Assembly: GCA_023421505.1 (NCBI GenBank)
Contig: JAEZTJ010000008.1
Span: 1-64,000, forward strand
Direction: 5' to 3'
DNA: 64,000 nt
Origin: Bacillota bacterium
Lineage (GTDB): Bacteria > Bacillota > Clostridia > Lachnospirales > Lachnospiraceae
Shown here piece by piece: positions 37,642 to 46,413 of this stretch (position 1 is its first letter; each line of letters opens with the position of its first letter). The position numbers and the translations under genes were made by a program. The notes under the pieces are model-generated. The model did not search any database. It had not been told where the DNA came from and was given only the letters and a program-made list of their open reading frames with translations.

Positions 37642-37815
37642 TTACTCTTCCAGATATTTAAGCAGCTTTACCCTTTTTCCATCGGTTTTAATCATAATCG
37701 CTCCACATTTGTAAGTAATCAGAATATCACTTTTTATTGCTTTCAGTCTATTCAGTAATTCTACATTAGGGTGACCGTATTGGTTCATTAAGGTTATAAT
37801 ATTGATACAATTTAA
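37642..37815 (-). pseudogene. Decayed C-terminal fragment of a ComEC-like metallo-beta-lactamase-fold protein
   Basis: The minus-strand frame 37642-37788 encodes 48 residues (QYGHPNVELLNRLKAI...ITYKCGAIMIKTDGKR). They align along their length with the end of the ComEC encoded at 39.7-42.1 kb (WYGHPHQELLKRLEQS...ITYESGAITIKTDGKK). Upstream the frame continues through a HHACSSLN stretch reminiscent of the HHGSKNS motif, then hits a stop, with far too few residues between the two motifs. This is a truncated, inactive relic. The rest of 37468-37946 shows no gene. Confidence 0.6.
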
Positions 37816-37946
37816 CGATGAACACGCATGGTGCTAACGATAATGTACAGTGTGTATGTAATTTCTTTAGCAAAAAAATGCTCACTATGCGTTTATCGAT
37901 ACCGAACAGTGTGCATTACTTATGTTTAAAACAGATATAACTTGTC

Positions 37947-38615
37947 TCACTCCCACTCAAAATTTTCTTTCCCTGCACCTGTTTCGAAACAATACTTCAC
38001 AATCCCCTTATCGATATTCGTATATATTCCATTATCGCAGATGATAGCAACCTTTTTTCCATCCCCTTTCAGTACAAATGTCTGTTTGTTCATTGCTGTA
38101 GGAGCAAGAAGGGCTGCCTGCACCCCCTTTGTAAACCACTCTGGTGCTGTCCCCTTATATTCACTTACTTCATCAACATTTTTGGACTTGTGTGGCTTTC
38201 CTTTACTTACTCCATAACCCAAAGCAATGATGCTTGCTACTTTTCCTTTGGATGATGCCTGCATCATTTTCTTTACTTTCTCTTTATTATAAGTAGCACC
38301 AACCCACCATGAATTAAGACCTAACTGCTGAGCCAATAGCGCCACATCAATACCGCAATATCCCAGCTTTTCCTCCAAATCATTTGTCTCATTTCCTGCC
38401 AAAATAAGATAATTGCGAACTCCCTTGGTCATAAACAATTTTACAAAACCGCCAAATGCTTCTTTATTCTCTGTGATGATTTTCATGCTAAGTCCATATT
38501 CATTATTCAAATCATTTATCCTTTTTTTGATTGTCTCCAAAATTTCATTAGATACCTTCTGGTCTGTATATTTTCTTACTGTGTGACGTTTCTCCATTGC
38601 TTCTAGTGTATTCAT
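37947..38615 (-). CDS. Nitroreductase-family protein
   Basis: This 222-residue protein has the FMN-binding nitroreductase fold, with KRHTVRKYTDQKVS at the N-terminus, YCGIDVALLAQQLGLNSWWVGATYN in the middle, IIALGYGVSKGKPHKSK, and a second half with LAPTAMNKQTF. It would reduce nitro or quinone compounds with NAD(P)H; the substrate is unknown. The frame is open 4 codons further up, but ATGGAGG lies there, so the ATG at 38615 is used. It lies 51 bp downstream of a TetR gene that probably controls both. Confidence 0.85.
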   Translation of the reverse strand: MNTLEAMEKRHTVRKYTDQKVSNEILETIKKRINDLNNEYGLSMKIITENKEAFGGFVKLFMTKGVRNYLILAGNETNDLEEKLGYCGIDVALLAQQLGLNSWWVGATYNKEKVKKMMQASSKGKVASIIALGYGVSKGKPHKSKNVDEVSEYKGTAPEWFTKGVQAALLAPTAMNKQTFVLKGDGKKVAIICDNGIYTNIDKGIVKYCFETGAGKENFEWE

Positions 38616-38666
38616 TTTTTCCTCCATCTCGATAATTTGAATTTTCCTTGCTCTTTCAACCAGTTG

Positions 38667-39251
38667 TTAAGACAGAACCAGTTTCTTAAATATAATTTTT
38701 TCTGTAAGTGTTCCCCAATCTCCGCTGTATTGAAACCCTTTCATATTAGCCATCGCTGCTAACCCATGCACGGCTGCCCACATAATAATCAAGTTATCAT
38801 GATACTCGGACTCAGCAATATGATTCCCCTCCATGCTTTTTATAGCATTCTCTTTAAAAATACAAAACGGCTCAAATTCCGAATCAAACTTTGCTTCGGT
38901 CAATATGATATTGCAGTCTTCTGTGTCATAAATGAATGAAAAGTAATGTGGATTCTCTGCAAAGAAGACAACATATGCTCTGCCCATATTTATTGTAGCA
39001 GCTTCGATTGGACCCATCTCGGCCGCCTCACATAATACATCAGAGAATTTTCTTGTGATATAATCCTTCATCTCTGCTAACAATGCATCCACCGTGGAGT
39101 AATGATTATAACAGGCGGTAGGTGAGACTCCGATTCTTTTAACCAGCTTTCGCAACGAAAATCCTGCTCTCCCCTCTTCATGAATCAGCTTTAAACCTTC
39201 CTCTAGCAGTTCAATTTGTAAATTCCCATGATGATATGGTCGTTCTTTCAA
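38667..39251 (-). CDS. TetR/AcrR-family transcriptional regulator
   Basis: This 194-residue repressor has an N-terminal TetR DNA-binding domain (GLKLIHEEGRAGFSLRKLVKRIGVSPTACYNHY region, residues about 15-47). The C-terminal ligand domain includes a TetR_C-type stretch with YVVFFAENPHYFSFIY. The start is TTG after GGTGATAGA. A 33-bp near-perfect inverted repeat overlaps its promoter (39308-39340), which points to autoregulation and control of the downstream nitroreductase gene. Confidence 0.88.
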   Translation of the reverse strand: MKERPYHHGNLQIELLEEGLKLIHEEGRAGFSLRKLVKRIGVSPTACYNHYSTVDALLAEMKDYITRKFSDVLCEAAEMGPIEAATINMGRAYVVFFAENPHYFSFIYDTEDCNIILTEAKFDSEFEPFCIFKENAIKSMEGNHIAESEYHDNLIIMWAAVHGLAAMANMKGFQYSGDWGTLTEKIIFKKLVLS

Positions 39252-39307
39252 TCTATCACCGTGCCTTTCTTTTTCTATCTTAATGTCAAATTATATTTTA
39301 ATGTTTA

Positions 39308-39344
39308 CACATGTTAATATAACGTAAATGTTAATATGTGTCAA
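39308..39344 (-). promoter_or_regulatory. Promoter with overlapping TetR-type operator
   Basis: TTGACA (39344-39339), a 17-bp spacer and TATATT (39321-39316) form a strong promoter on the minus strand. An inverted repeat of 13-bp arms (CACATGTTAATAT / ATGTTAATATGTG, two G-U-type mismatches, 7-bp centre) covers 39308-39340, that is the spacer and -10. The first start codon downstream is the tetR TTG at 39251. Apart from this and the comEC terminator, the interval 39252-39674 has no gene. Confidence 0.7.
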
Positions 39345-39511
39345 TATTAAATATCGTAAACTAAAGGCAATAACCAATACATAATTTTACAACTTTTATT
39401 CATGCGATAATCTAATCAGCAAAGCAGTCCGTCAAAGTATTTGATAGGTAGCTTTTACTATACTTCAATTTCCGCATCAAGCAGTTTCCGTATCGATAGA
39501 TCATTACAAAA

Positions 39512-39545
39512 AGAAAAAAGCCAACAAGAATTTCTTCCAGTTGGC
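39512..39545 (-). terminator. Terminator downstream of comEC
   Basis: GCCAAC pairs with GTTGGC, with an inner GAAGA/TCTT stem, followed by TTTTTTCTTTTTG on the minus strand. It lies about 130 bp after the comEC stop. Confidence 0.7.
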
Positions 39546-39674
39546 AAAGTTTCTACTATATTATAATATAACCTTTCTTCATTTTTGATTTAAAATTTTT
39601 TACCATAAAGAGGTGCTTTTCTTACATTCTTTTTTGAAATAGTTTATGTTTCCATTTCCCTATATAGATATAAG

Positions 39675-42077
39675 CTAACGATATTCTCTTAACCAAAGCT
39701 TCTTTCCATCCGTTTTAATAGTAATTGCTCCACTTTCATAGGTTATTAATGTTTTACTGTTACTCTGTTCCAGTCTCTTTAGAAGCTCTTGGTGCGGATG
39801 CCCATACCAGTTATCTTTTCCGCAGGAAATTACAGATATCTCTGGCTTAATCAGCTTAAGGAACTCTTCCATTGTTGAGTTTTTAGAACCATGATGCGCC
39901 ACTTTAAGAATATCATAATCTATAGCAGGTCTTAAGCTGGTATTTGTCTTATCGAACATACTCCACCTTTTTGTATTTTGTAGAAGGGTGATTATCTGAT
40001 CCTCCCCATCCTTCTCTAAATCTCCGGTTAAAAGCATATCAAAATTATCATAGGTTATACTTAGTACGGTTGAATAGGCATTACTGGAGTTAGAAGTATA
40101 CCCAAATGATGGATGAAGACAAAGCATTTTGATTTTATCATCTACAATACAGTCTTCCCTTTTTATATATGTTATTGCGATTTTCTTATCCTCTGCCAGC
40201 TTTTCAAGTTCCATATAAGCCTCATCCTTATCAGCAATGGCAGGCAAAACAAGTTGTCTTATGGTTATTTTACCTTCCATAATCATTTCTTTCAGTCCAC
40301 TGATATGATCACTGTCCGAATGAGTCATAATAGCATAATCAATATGATCCTTTCCCTGAAATAATAAGAAAGGTTGAATTCTATAGATCCCCACCTTTTT
40401 CACATCACTGCTGCCACCGTCTACTAAATAGGTAGTTCCGCTTTTGGTTTCCATATAGACTGCATCCCCCTGCCCGACATCTAAAAAGGTAACTTCAAAT
40501 CCGTCGTTATTCTTAGGCAACAGTAAAATAATCAAAGAAGCCAAAAGGAGGATTACAGAGGACTTTTTCTTGAATTTTTTAGCAATTGCTGCAAAAAGGA
40601 AAATAAACAATGCACTTAAAAATAAACGGAACATGGTAGGCCTGCCGATTGTGACTAAATGATGCGGCAGCTGATTGCCAACCCTGCATACCGCCTCATA
40701 AAATTTCAATATGTAATTCGCTCCTCCAATGAAGAAGACTCCAAAGGGAAGATAGATTGCACCGATTATTCCTGCCAGGATGGAGGTCAGTGTCAGAATT
40801 GTTACTAGGGGCAATATAATGAGATTAATCAGGATACTATAGACTGGAATTTGATAATAGAAATATAAGATAATGGGAGTTGTCGTAATCTGCGCACTGA
40901 GGCTTAGGTAAAAACTCTTTACAATTGAGCTTTTGGAGGAATATAACTCCTCCAGACAGGGATAAATCAAAGCAATTCCAAGGATTGCCCCATAGGATAA
41001 AAGAAAACCGACGCTGCAAAGCTGGAGCGGATTTTGAATTAGTATGATAAGTGCACTGAGAGCCAGCGCAGACAGCATATCATAGGTTTTACCAAACAAG
41101 GCTGACATAAGCATTACCGCCATCATAACCACCGCACGATTTGTGGATACACTAAAATCAGTTAATACACCATAGCTGTAGATAAATAATATGGCAATAA
41201 AAGTAGCAGAAAAGATAGGAAGCTTAAGCTTTTTCAAGAGATAGAATACCGCCATACCGATTAACGAGACATGCAGACCGGAGATAGCCAGAACATGAGA
41301 AATACCATTTCCCTGATATAGCTGTTTTATTTCTTCGTCCAATAGATATTTTTCCCCTAATAGCATCGCAATCAGCGTTCCTGCTTCTTTTTTTGAGAGT
41401 ATACTATTATAAACGGATAAAAGCTTATTTTTTATTTTATCCAAAAAAGCATGATAAATGGAATAGTGTGCATCTGTAAGCTCAATTTTGTCAGCTATCA
41501 GCTTAAAATCTATATTTTCTATCTGGTAGTAGCTCTTTTCATTGAATTGGCCCGGATTAACGGCCTCAGAGAATTTAGTAAGCGTTCCATAGACGGTGAT
41601 TTGATTACCGACAAGATATTCTGAAGTAATAGATGGATCTTGAGGAGCCATATTATTTTTCTTATCGTAACAGTAGACAATAACCTGATCAGAAGTATAT
41701 TGATCTCCTTCTGCTAGAAGCATGGTATTATTCTTGACATAAAGTGCTTTACCCCATTGTTTTATGACAACCATGCTGATTTTACCAGTAAGCTGACAGG
41801 GTGTTTCTTTATCAAAGGTATGATAAATTGACGGCAGATGAAGCTGTTCTCTTGTATCCAAAAAACCAAATAGTAGTAATAACGGTAAAAGCCAAAGAAA
41901 ACAATCCTGCCTGGTTATCACCTTCTTCTTGATGCGATACATCAATACATAGATTAAAAAAGTGACTATGAACATAATCGATATTATCACTGCGATAGGG
42001 AGCTCCTGCCACGCGAAATACATACCGGTTATAAATGCTCCAAACATAAAGAGCAGCGGACGCTTAATCAAACGCAT
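39675..42077 (-). CDS. comEC: DNA internalisation competence protein ComEC/Rec2
   Basis: ComEC is the membrane channel that takes single-stranded DNA into the cytoplasm. The 800 residues show two N-terminal membrane segments, an outside OB-fold part (CQLTGKISMV, LVGNQITVYGTLTKF), a multi-span competence domain with the hallmark GNGISHVLAISGLHVSLIG, and a C-terminal metallo-beta-lactamase domain (FLDVGQGDAVY, MTHSDSDHISG, KVAHHGSKNS). The catalytic-looking HxxxDH and HHGS motifs are intact. It is full length. It ends an apparent run with comEA, a two-component system and a GerMN lipoprotein, with a 355-bp gap before it. Confidence 0.93.
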   Translation of the reverse strand: MRLIKRPLLFMFGAFITGMYFAWQELPIAVIISIMFIVTFLIYVLMYRIKKKVITRQDCFLWLLPLLLLFGFLDTREQLHLPSIYHTFDKETPCQLTGKISMVVIKQWGKALYVKNNTMLLAEGDQYTSDQVIVYCYDKKNNMAPQDPSITSEYLVGNQITVYGTLTKFSEAVNPGQFNEKSYYQIENIDFKLIADKIELTDAHYSIYHAFLDKIKNKLLSVYNSILSKKEAGTLIAMLLGEKYLLDEEIKQLYQGNGISHVLAISGLHVSLIGMAVFYLLKKLKLPIFSATFIAILFIYSYGVLTDFSVSTNRAVVMMAVMLMSALFGKTYDMLSALALSALIILIQNPLQLCSVGFLLSYGAILGIALIYPCLEELYSSKSSIVKSFYLSLSAQITTTPIILYFYYQIPVYSILINLIILPLVTILTLTSILAGIIGAIYLPFGVFFIGGANYILKFYEAVCRVGNQLPHHLVTIGRPTMFRLFLSALFIFLFAAIAKKFKKKSSVILLLASLIILLLPKNNDGFEVTFLDVGQGDAVYMETKSGTTYLVDGGSSDVKKVGIYRIQPFLLFQGKDHIDYAIMTHSDSDHISGLKEMIMEGKITIRQLVLPAIADKDEAYMELEKLAEDKKIAITYIKREDCIVDDKIKMLCLHPSFGYTSNSSNAYSTVLSITYDNFDMLLTGDLEKDGEDQIITLLQNTKRWSMFDKTNTSLRPAIDYDILKVAHHGSKNSTMEEFLKLIKPEISVISCGKDNWYGHPHQELLKRLEQSNSKTLITYESGAITIKTDGKKLWLREYR

Positions 42078-42204
42078 TCCTCCTGTCTGATAAGAGCCTG
42101 CTTTTACTTAAGTAATCACAGGCCCTAAAAATTAATATAATATTATCACCAAATATAACAGATTTCGTTGATTGCTTATCATTACTCCACTCGTTGATTA
42201 ATGA

Positions 42205-42340
42205 TTGCGAAACTATATAGTTTTATTAAATGTATACACACTAGATACTTTCCTTCGCTCCAACGCTCCTTCGGGCTTAACTTCCGCTTCGGAATAGTAT
42301 CTAATGTGTATACAATAGTTATAGTTTATGAGTTTCGCAA
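42205..42340. repeat. 136-bp foldback (long inverted repeat) element
   Basis: Three nested stems are visible: TTGCGAAACT/AGTTTCGCAA (42205-42214 and 42331-42340), TGTATACACA/TGTGTATACA (42231-42240 and 42305-42314) and TAGATACT/AGTATCTA (42242-42249 and 42296-42303). The loop is rich in CTTCG/CTCC (TCCTTCGGGCTTAACTTCC). Weaker pairing extends to GTTGATTA/TAATTAAC. It lies between the GerMN gene and comEC. One arm recurs, degraded, at 32423-32456. No gene lies in 42078-42432. Confidence 0.65.
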
Positions 42341-42432
42341 ATGCCTAATTAACGTAATTAATACCGCAATTCACTTATAACAGTATCCAAGCTACTATTT
42401 ATTAAGTGATAGTTGGAAATTGATCCTACAAT

Positions 42433-43365
42433 TTAATTTGGTGTTTCTACAAAATCCAGGTTTTCATCAAATTCCGCATCAAACGGTACATCCTTCCAAT
42501 AAATCTTTTGAACCTTACTCTCTATTGTAAACTTAACCTTATCAATATCTGGAAGTTCCACTAAGGTATTCACAATAGAATAGATTGCTATATTTTCATC
42601 TATATCCGGTATTTTCTCCATGAACTTACTATTAAAATCCACGGTGCAGATACTGTCTGCTTTTGATACATTAAGAAGTACTGTGCCTTCCGGAACCGTA
42701 CGATACATACCAGCTTCCGTAGGCCCATTAATCAGTTGGTTAATAACCATTTCTTCTATAGACTGGGTTCCGGAATAATTAATTTCTGTCGTATATCCTA
42801 TCAGTTTTTTTCCTGCTTTATTAGCAAAATAAAGCTTTACTTTATAAAAGGTATTGTCTTCAATATTATCTATAAAGTCATGTGCTGTAAAAATTCCGAC
42901 TGCCTTCCCATCAGAATCCTTAAGCGGCTGCCCCTCTTTACTAAATTGAATAAATTTCACGCCTTCAATCTGACTGAGGGTTTTAACGATAACAGCCCTG
43001 CAAAGAACCTTAGCTACTTTTGATAGCGTATCATAGGAAGAATTAAAATCTATGGTTAAATAACCTGATTTTTGTTTAAAAATAAAACTTAAATCAGTAT
43101 CCTCTGCTTCCTCCTTTTCAGTAGGGAGCGCACTCTTATATACCGCATTTTCAGGTGCTTTCTGAAGGTTATATAAAAGCTCATGGATTTGATCCTCTGT
43201 TGCTGTGCTGATTAATACATAATCTTCACTGACAAGTCCGGAGGTTTTTGAATTGATATAGTATACCTTCACATTACCGGCAACAGAAGCTTTATTATTA
43301 CTATTACATGCTCCAAGTAAAACACTTAATATAAGAAAAAAGATAATCAAAGCTCTTCTCTTCAT
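42433..43365 (-). CDS. GerMN-domain lipoprotein
   Basis: This is a 310-residue exported lipoprotein. The signal peptide MKRRALIIFFLILSVLLGAC ends in a lipobox (LLGAC). Two GerMN domains follow: one at about residues 30-155 (VKVYYINSKTSGLVSED, LTIDFNSSYD), the second at about 175-300 (VKLYFANKAGKKLIGYTTE, CTVDFNSKFME). GerMN proteins are known from spore germination and from envelope sensing. Here the gene directly follows a sensor histidine kinase with a 43-bp gap, so it may act with that kinase outside the membrane (inference). The ATG at 43365 has AAGGA upstream; the longer TTG frame is not preferred. Confidence 0.87.
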   Translation of the reverse strand: MKRRALIIFFLILSVLLGACNSNNKASVAGNVKVYYINSKTSGLVSEDYVLISTATEDQIHELLYNLQKAPENAVYKSALPTEKEEAEDTDLSFIFKQKSGYLTIDFNSSYDTLSKVAKVLCRAVIVKTLSQIEGVKFIQFSKEGQPLKDSDGKAVGIFTAHDFIDNIEDNTFYKVKLYFANKAGKKLIGYTTEINYSGTQSIEEMVINQLINGPTEAGMYRTVPEGTVLLNVSKADSICTVDFNSKFMEKIPDIDENIAIYSIVNTLVELPDIDKVKFTIESKVQKIYWKDVPFDAEFDENLDFVETPN

Positions 43366-43408
43366 ATTCTTTTCCTTCCGCCTTCCGTTCAAGCCAATTC
43401 ATATTCTT

Positions 43409-44857
43409 TTATACGATATAGTTTAAAGGAATTCTTACATTGAAGGTAGACCCTTCTCCTTCCTTACTGTAAACTTTAATCGCCCCGCGGTGCATCTGTA
43501 TTACATTCTTGGTAATAGCAAGTCCGAGTCCGGTTCCTCCCGTCTCTCTGGATCTTGCCTTATCAACCCTATAAAAACGTTCAAATATAGAATCCTGTGC
43601 ATCCTCAGGAATACCGATACCAGAATCAGAAACTTTAATAAAGAAATACTTATGGTCAGCATTTAAGGATACCCTGACCCATCCGTCTACAACGTTATAC
43701 TTAATGGCATTTTCAATTAGGTTAGAGATAGCAAGAGACAACTTTACCTCATCAACCTCAGCAATGACCGGTCGAAAGCTTTCATAAATAATCTCAATAT
43801 TCTGCTTTTTTGCAATTGGTGTAAGACGCTTTAAGATCTGCTCCAGCAGCTCATTGATATTAACAGCTGCTATATGCATATCTCCTGAGGTCTTATCCAG
43901 TTTAACAAGGGATAATAAGTCATTAATAATCTTATTCTCCCTCTCAATCTCATCTGTAATATCTAAGAGGAATTCACGATATAATTCAACCGGCGTATCC
44001 TCCTGCATAATTAAGGAATCGGCCAGAACCTTTATCGAGGTAATCGGTGTCTTTAGCTCATGGGATACATTCGATACAAACTCCTGTCTGGAATTCTCCA
44101 ACTTCTGCATTCGATTTAACATATGATTAAAGGAGTCCGCTATCTTTTCGATTTCATTATACCCCTTTACTGCTATTCCTTCTCCCATATTATGACCATC
44201 TGTCATTCGATCAATAGAATTCACAACACTGGTTAGGGGCTTGGTTAAAATACCCGAAAAATAGATTGCAAATACCATGATAAGAACCGCTAACGTGATT
44301 GCAAAAATAAATATTCTTCGTTCCATACTATCTCGAATGCTTTGGATATCCTTCGTCGAGAAGCTCATAAAAACAGCACCCATGATTTCCTTCGACTGAT
44401 TATGGGTGACCGGATATGACATACTTAAATAATGTGTATTCCTGTTATGATCGGGACTTTGACCGTTACCGCTTAAGCACTTAATCATATCTTCCGATAT
44501 TAAATACTTACCCTCTATTAAAGAATAAGTATCCTTAATTACTTTAAAACTACTGTTAACTATGATGATTCTGCCTTGATATAAATCTGCAAGTCTTATC
44601 ACATCATTGTTTATTTCGGTATCTTCTCCGGTGGTCAGATAATCCGAGGTAGTCAGCTTATTGGAAAGTGCATTCCCCTGATTTTGTAATAGCGATATAC
44701 GATATTTGACAGCATTCTCCTCAAAGGTACTAAGTAAGACGTAGGAAAAAAAAGAAAGAGGTACTACTCCTAATATAATGAATACCATCAACAGGTAAAC
44801 TCGCATACTATTTAAAAATTGTAATTTACTCTTGATTTTGGAAAAAATATCCGACAC
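43409..44857 (-). CDS. Sensor histidine kinase (HAMP, HisKA, HATPase)
   Basis: This is a membrane kinase of about 480 residues. Two membrane segments flank an extracellular sensor of about 150 residues (FSYVLLSTFEENAV ... HNQSKEIMGAVF). A HAMP domain, the HisKA box FVSNVSHELKTPITS and the ATP-binding motifs NLIENAIKYN, DSGIGIP and GGTGLGLAI follow. The architecture resembles WalK/PhoR-type kinases without a PAS domain. The start is uncertain: GTG at 44857 overlaps the regulator gene by 32 bp; the ATG at 44806 just after the regulator stop is the alternative. It pairs with the adjacent OmpR-type regulator. Confidence 0.88.
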   Translation of the reverse strand: MSDIFSKIKSKLQFLNSMRVYLLMVFIILGVVPLSFFSYVLLSTFEENAVKYRISLLQNQGNALSNKLTTSDYLTTGEDTEINNDVIRLADLYQGRIIIVNSSFKVIKDTYSLIEGKYLISEDMIKCLSGNGQSPDHNRNTHYLSMSYPVTHNQSKEIMGAVFMSFSTKDIQSIRDSMERRIFIFAITLAVLIMVFAIYFSGILTKPLTSVVNSIDRMTDGHNMGEGIAVKGYNEIEKIADSFNHMLNRMQKLENSRQEFVSNVSHELKTPITSIKVLADSLIMQEDTPVELYREFLLDITDEIERENKIINDLLSLVKLDKTSGDMHIAAVNINELLEQILKRLTPIAKKQNIEIIYESFRPVIAEVDEVKLSLAISNLIENAIKYNVVDGWVRVSLNADHKYFFIKVSDSGIGIPEDAQDSIFERFYRVDKARSRETGGTGLGLAITKNVIQMHRGAIKVYSKEGEGSTFNVRIPLNYIV

Positions 44858-45524
44858 CCCATTTTGTATGTATAAATTTTGGTTCACTTGGATTGCTTTC
44901 AATCTTTTCACGCAGTCTTCTAATGTGTACATCTACGGTTCTGACATCACCAGGATAATCGTAGCCCCATACAATATTTAAAAGATTCTCGCGGCTGTAT
45001 ACTTTGTTCGGATTAAAAACGAGCAGTTCCAGTAAATCGAATTCCTTAGCAGTCAAATTAACTTCTTTTCCAGCAATATAAACTCTTCTGTTTTCGCAAT
45101 CAATCTTCATCTCACCGTAAGTTGCTGACTTTGAATCTACATTATTCGCTGCGGTATTCTTACTGCTTCGACGCATTATGGCTTTTATTCTTGCTTTTAC
45201 CTCAAGAATATTAAACGGTTTCGTGATATAATCGTCCGCACCATATTCCAGCCCTAAAATTTTATCCATATCGTCGCCCTTCGCAGTGAGCATTATAATC
45301 GGCATCGAAGAAAATTCCCTGATCTGCTGGCATACCTCAAAACCTGACAATTTTGGCAGCATTACATCGAGTAGTACAACATCATACTCCTTTTTTTTAG
45401 CTGCTTCCAAGGCTTCCTCACCGTCATAGGCACAGTCAACCTCCATGCCGTCCTGCTCAAGGCTAAACCGAATCCCTTTCACTATTAACTTTTCATCATC
45501 CACCACAAGTACTCTTTTTGCCAT
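44826..45524 (-). CDS. OmpR/PhoB-family response regulator
   Basis: This 232-residue transcription factor has an N-terminal receiver domain (VLVVDDEKLIVKGI, phosphoacceptor Asp in VVLLDVMLPKLSG, conserved Lys in DDYITKPFN). The C-terminal winged helix has FDLLELLVFNPNKVYSRENLL and GDVRTVDVHIRRLREKIE. AGAGGTGAT precedes the ATG at 45524. The kinase gene overlaps its end, and comEA lies 55 bp upstream in the same direction. Confidence 0.94.
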   Translation of the reverse strand: MAKRVLVVDDEKLIVKGIRFSLEQDGMEVDCAYDGEEALEAAKKKEYDVVLLDVMLPKLSGFEVCQQIREFSSMPIIMLTAKGDDMDKILGLEYGADDYITKPFNILEVKARIKAIMRRSSKNTAANNVDSKSATYGEMKIDCENRRVYIAGKEVNLTAKEFDLLELLVFNPNKVYSRENLLNIVWGYDYPGDVRTVDVHIRRLREKIESNPSEPKFIHTKWGVGYFFQNQE

Positions 45525-45579
45525 CTTAATCACCTCTATAATAGTATGGTAGCTACTTAAAAAATTCTAATTTAATTAT

Positions 45580-46287
45580 CTATTTTACAGTAATGAAGGA
45601 GGAAATACGATTATATAATCCTTCTTTTATACCTGAAATATTCATCAATTCTTCAATTGACCGAAAATCTCCGTTGGTACTGCGATATTCAATAATACTG
45701 TCTGCTTTTGCCTGGCCAATTCCGGGAAGCTTCATCAATTCCTCTGCGGTTGCAGTATTGATATTAATAAACTTCGAGGTTTCCTCCGTCTGCTTTACAG
45801 CATTTTGACCGCCTTCTGCATATTCCGATGCAGTAAGCTCCTTTACCTCATCCTTAACAGGAATATATATTCTCTCGCCATCCGTTACCTTCCTTGCCTG
45901 ATTAACATAATCTCCTGCAGCATCCTTACATAAGCCTCCTGACATTTTAATCAGATCGCTTACTCTTGCTCCGGCCTCTGTCTCATATACTCCGGGATTT
46001 TTAACAGCTCCACAGATATGAACATAGACTGACGAATTATCCTGTAATGCTAACTGCTCTTCTGGTGCTTTGGTAACATTCGCTTTCATCATGTCAAAAT
46101 CTGTATTATCCTGACCAGAAGTATTTGATACTTGAGTATCCTTTGATTTCTCTCTATTATCCAAATTTGTTGAAGAAGCAGATATTATTTTCTGAGAATC
46201 CGCATCTTTCATTGTACAGCTGTAACAAATACCGGATATCAGTAAAAACAAGCAAGCTAATAAAAGCATAACATATTTCTTATTCAT
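45580..46287 (-). CDS. comEA: ComEA-family competence DNA-binding protein
   Basis: ComEA binds double-stranded DNA at the cell surface for uptake through ComEC. An N-terminal membrane anchor (about residues 4-22), a polar linker, one SLBB domain (VYVHICGAVKNPGVYETEAG) and a C-terminal helix-hairpin-helix pair (INTATAEELMKLPGIGQAKA ... LMNISGIKEGLYNRI) give the standard layout. The ATG at 46287 is chosen with AAGGA 9 bases upstream; another ATG two codons earlier is possible. comEC is 3.5 kb further on, separated by the two-component genes and a GerMN gene. Confidence 0.9.
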   Translation of the reverse strand: MNKKYVMLLLACLFLLISGICYSCTMKDADSQKIISASSTNLDNREKSKDTQVSNTSGQDNTDFDMMKANVTKAPEEQLALQDNSSVYVHICGAVKNPGVYETEAGARVSDLIKMSGGLCKDAAGDYVNQARKVTDGERIYIPVKDEVKELTASEYAEGGQNAVKQTEETSKFININTATAEELMKLPGIGQAKADSIIEYRSTNGDFRSIEELMNISGIKEGLYNRISSFITVK

Positions 46288-46413
46288 TATCATCTTTCCT
46301 TCTTTCAAAAAAGATGACTTAAAAGCACCCTCTATACTTTTAATAATAAGACATTCTTATTTTACATAAATTGCACATCATTTACAATAGGAATTATAGC
46401 TATAATTAAATAA

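Noticed and set aside
37576..37758. 60-codon plus-strand frame in the DUF434-nitroreductase gap
   Set aside because: It is antisense to the ComEC-like relic, which explains its open frame.
44858..44932. Longer N-terminus of the histidine kinase
   Set aside because: It would overlap the response regulator gene by over 100 bp and encodes no recognisable kinase sequence.
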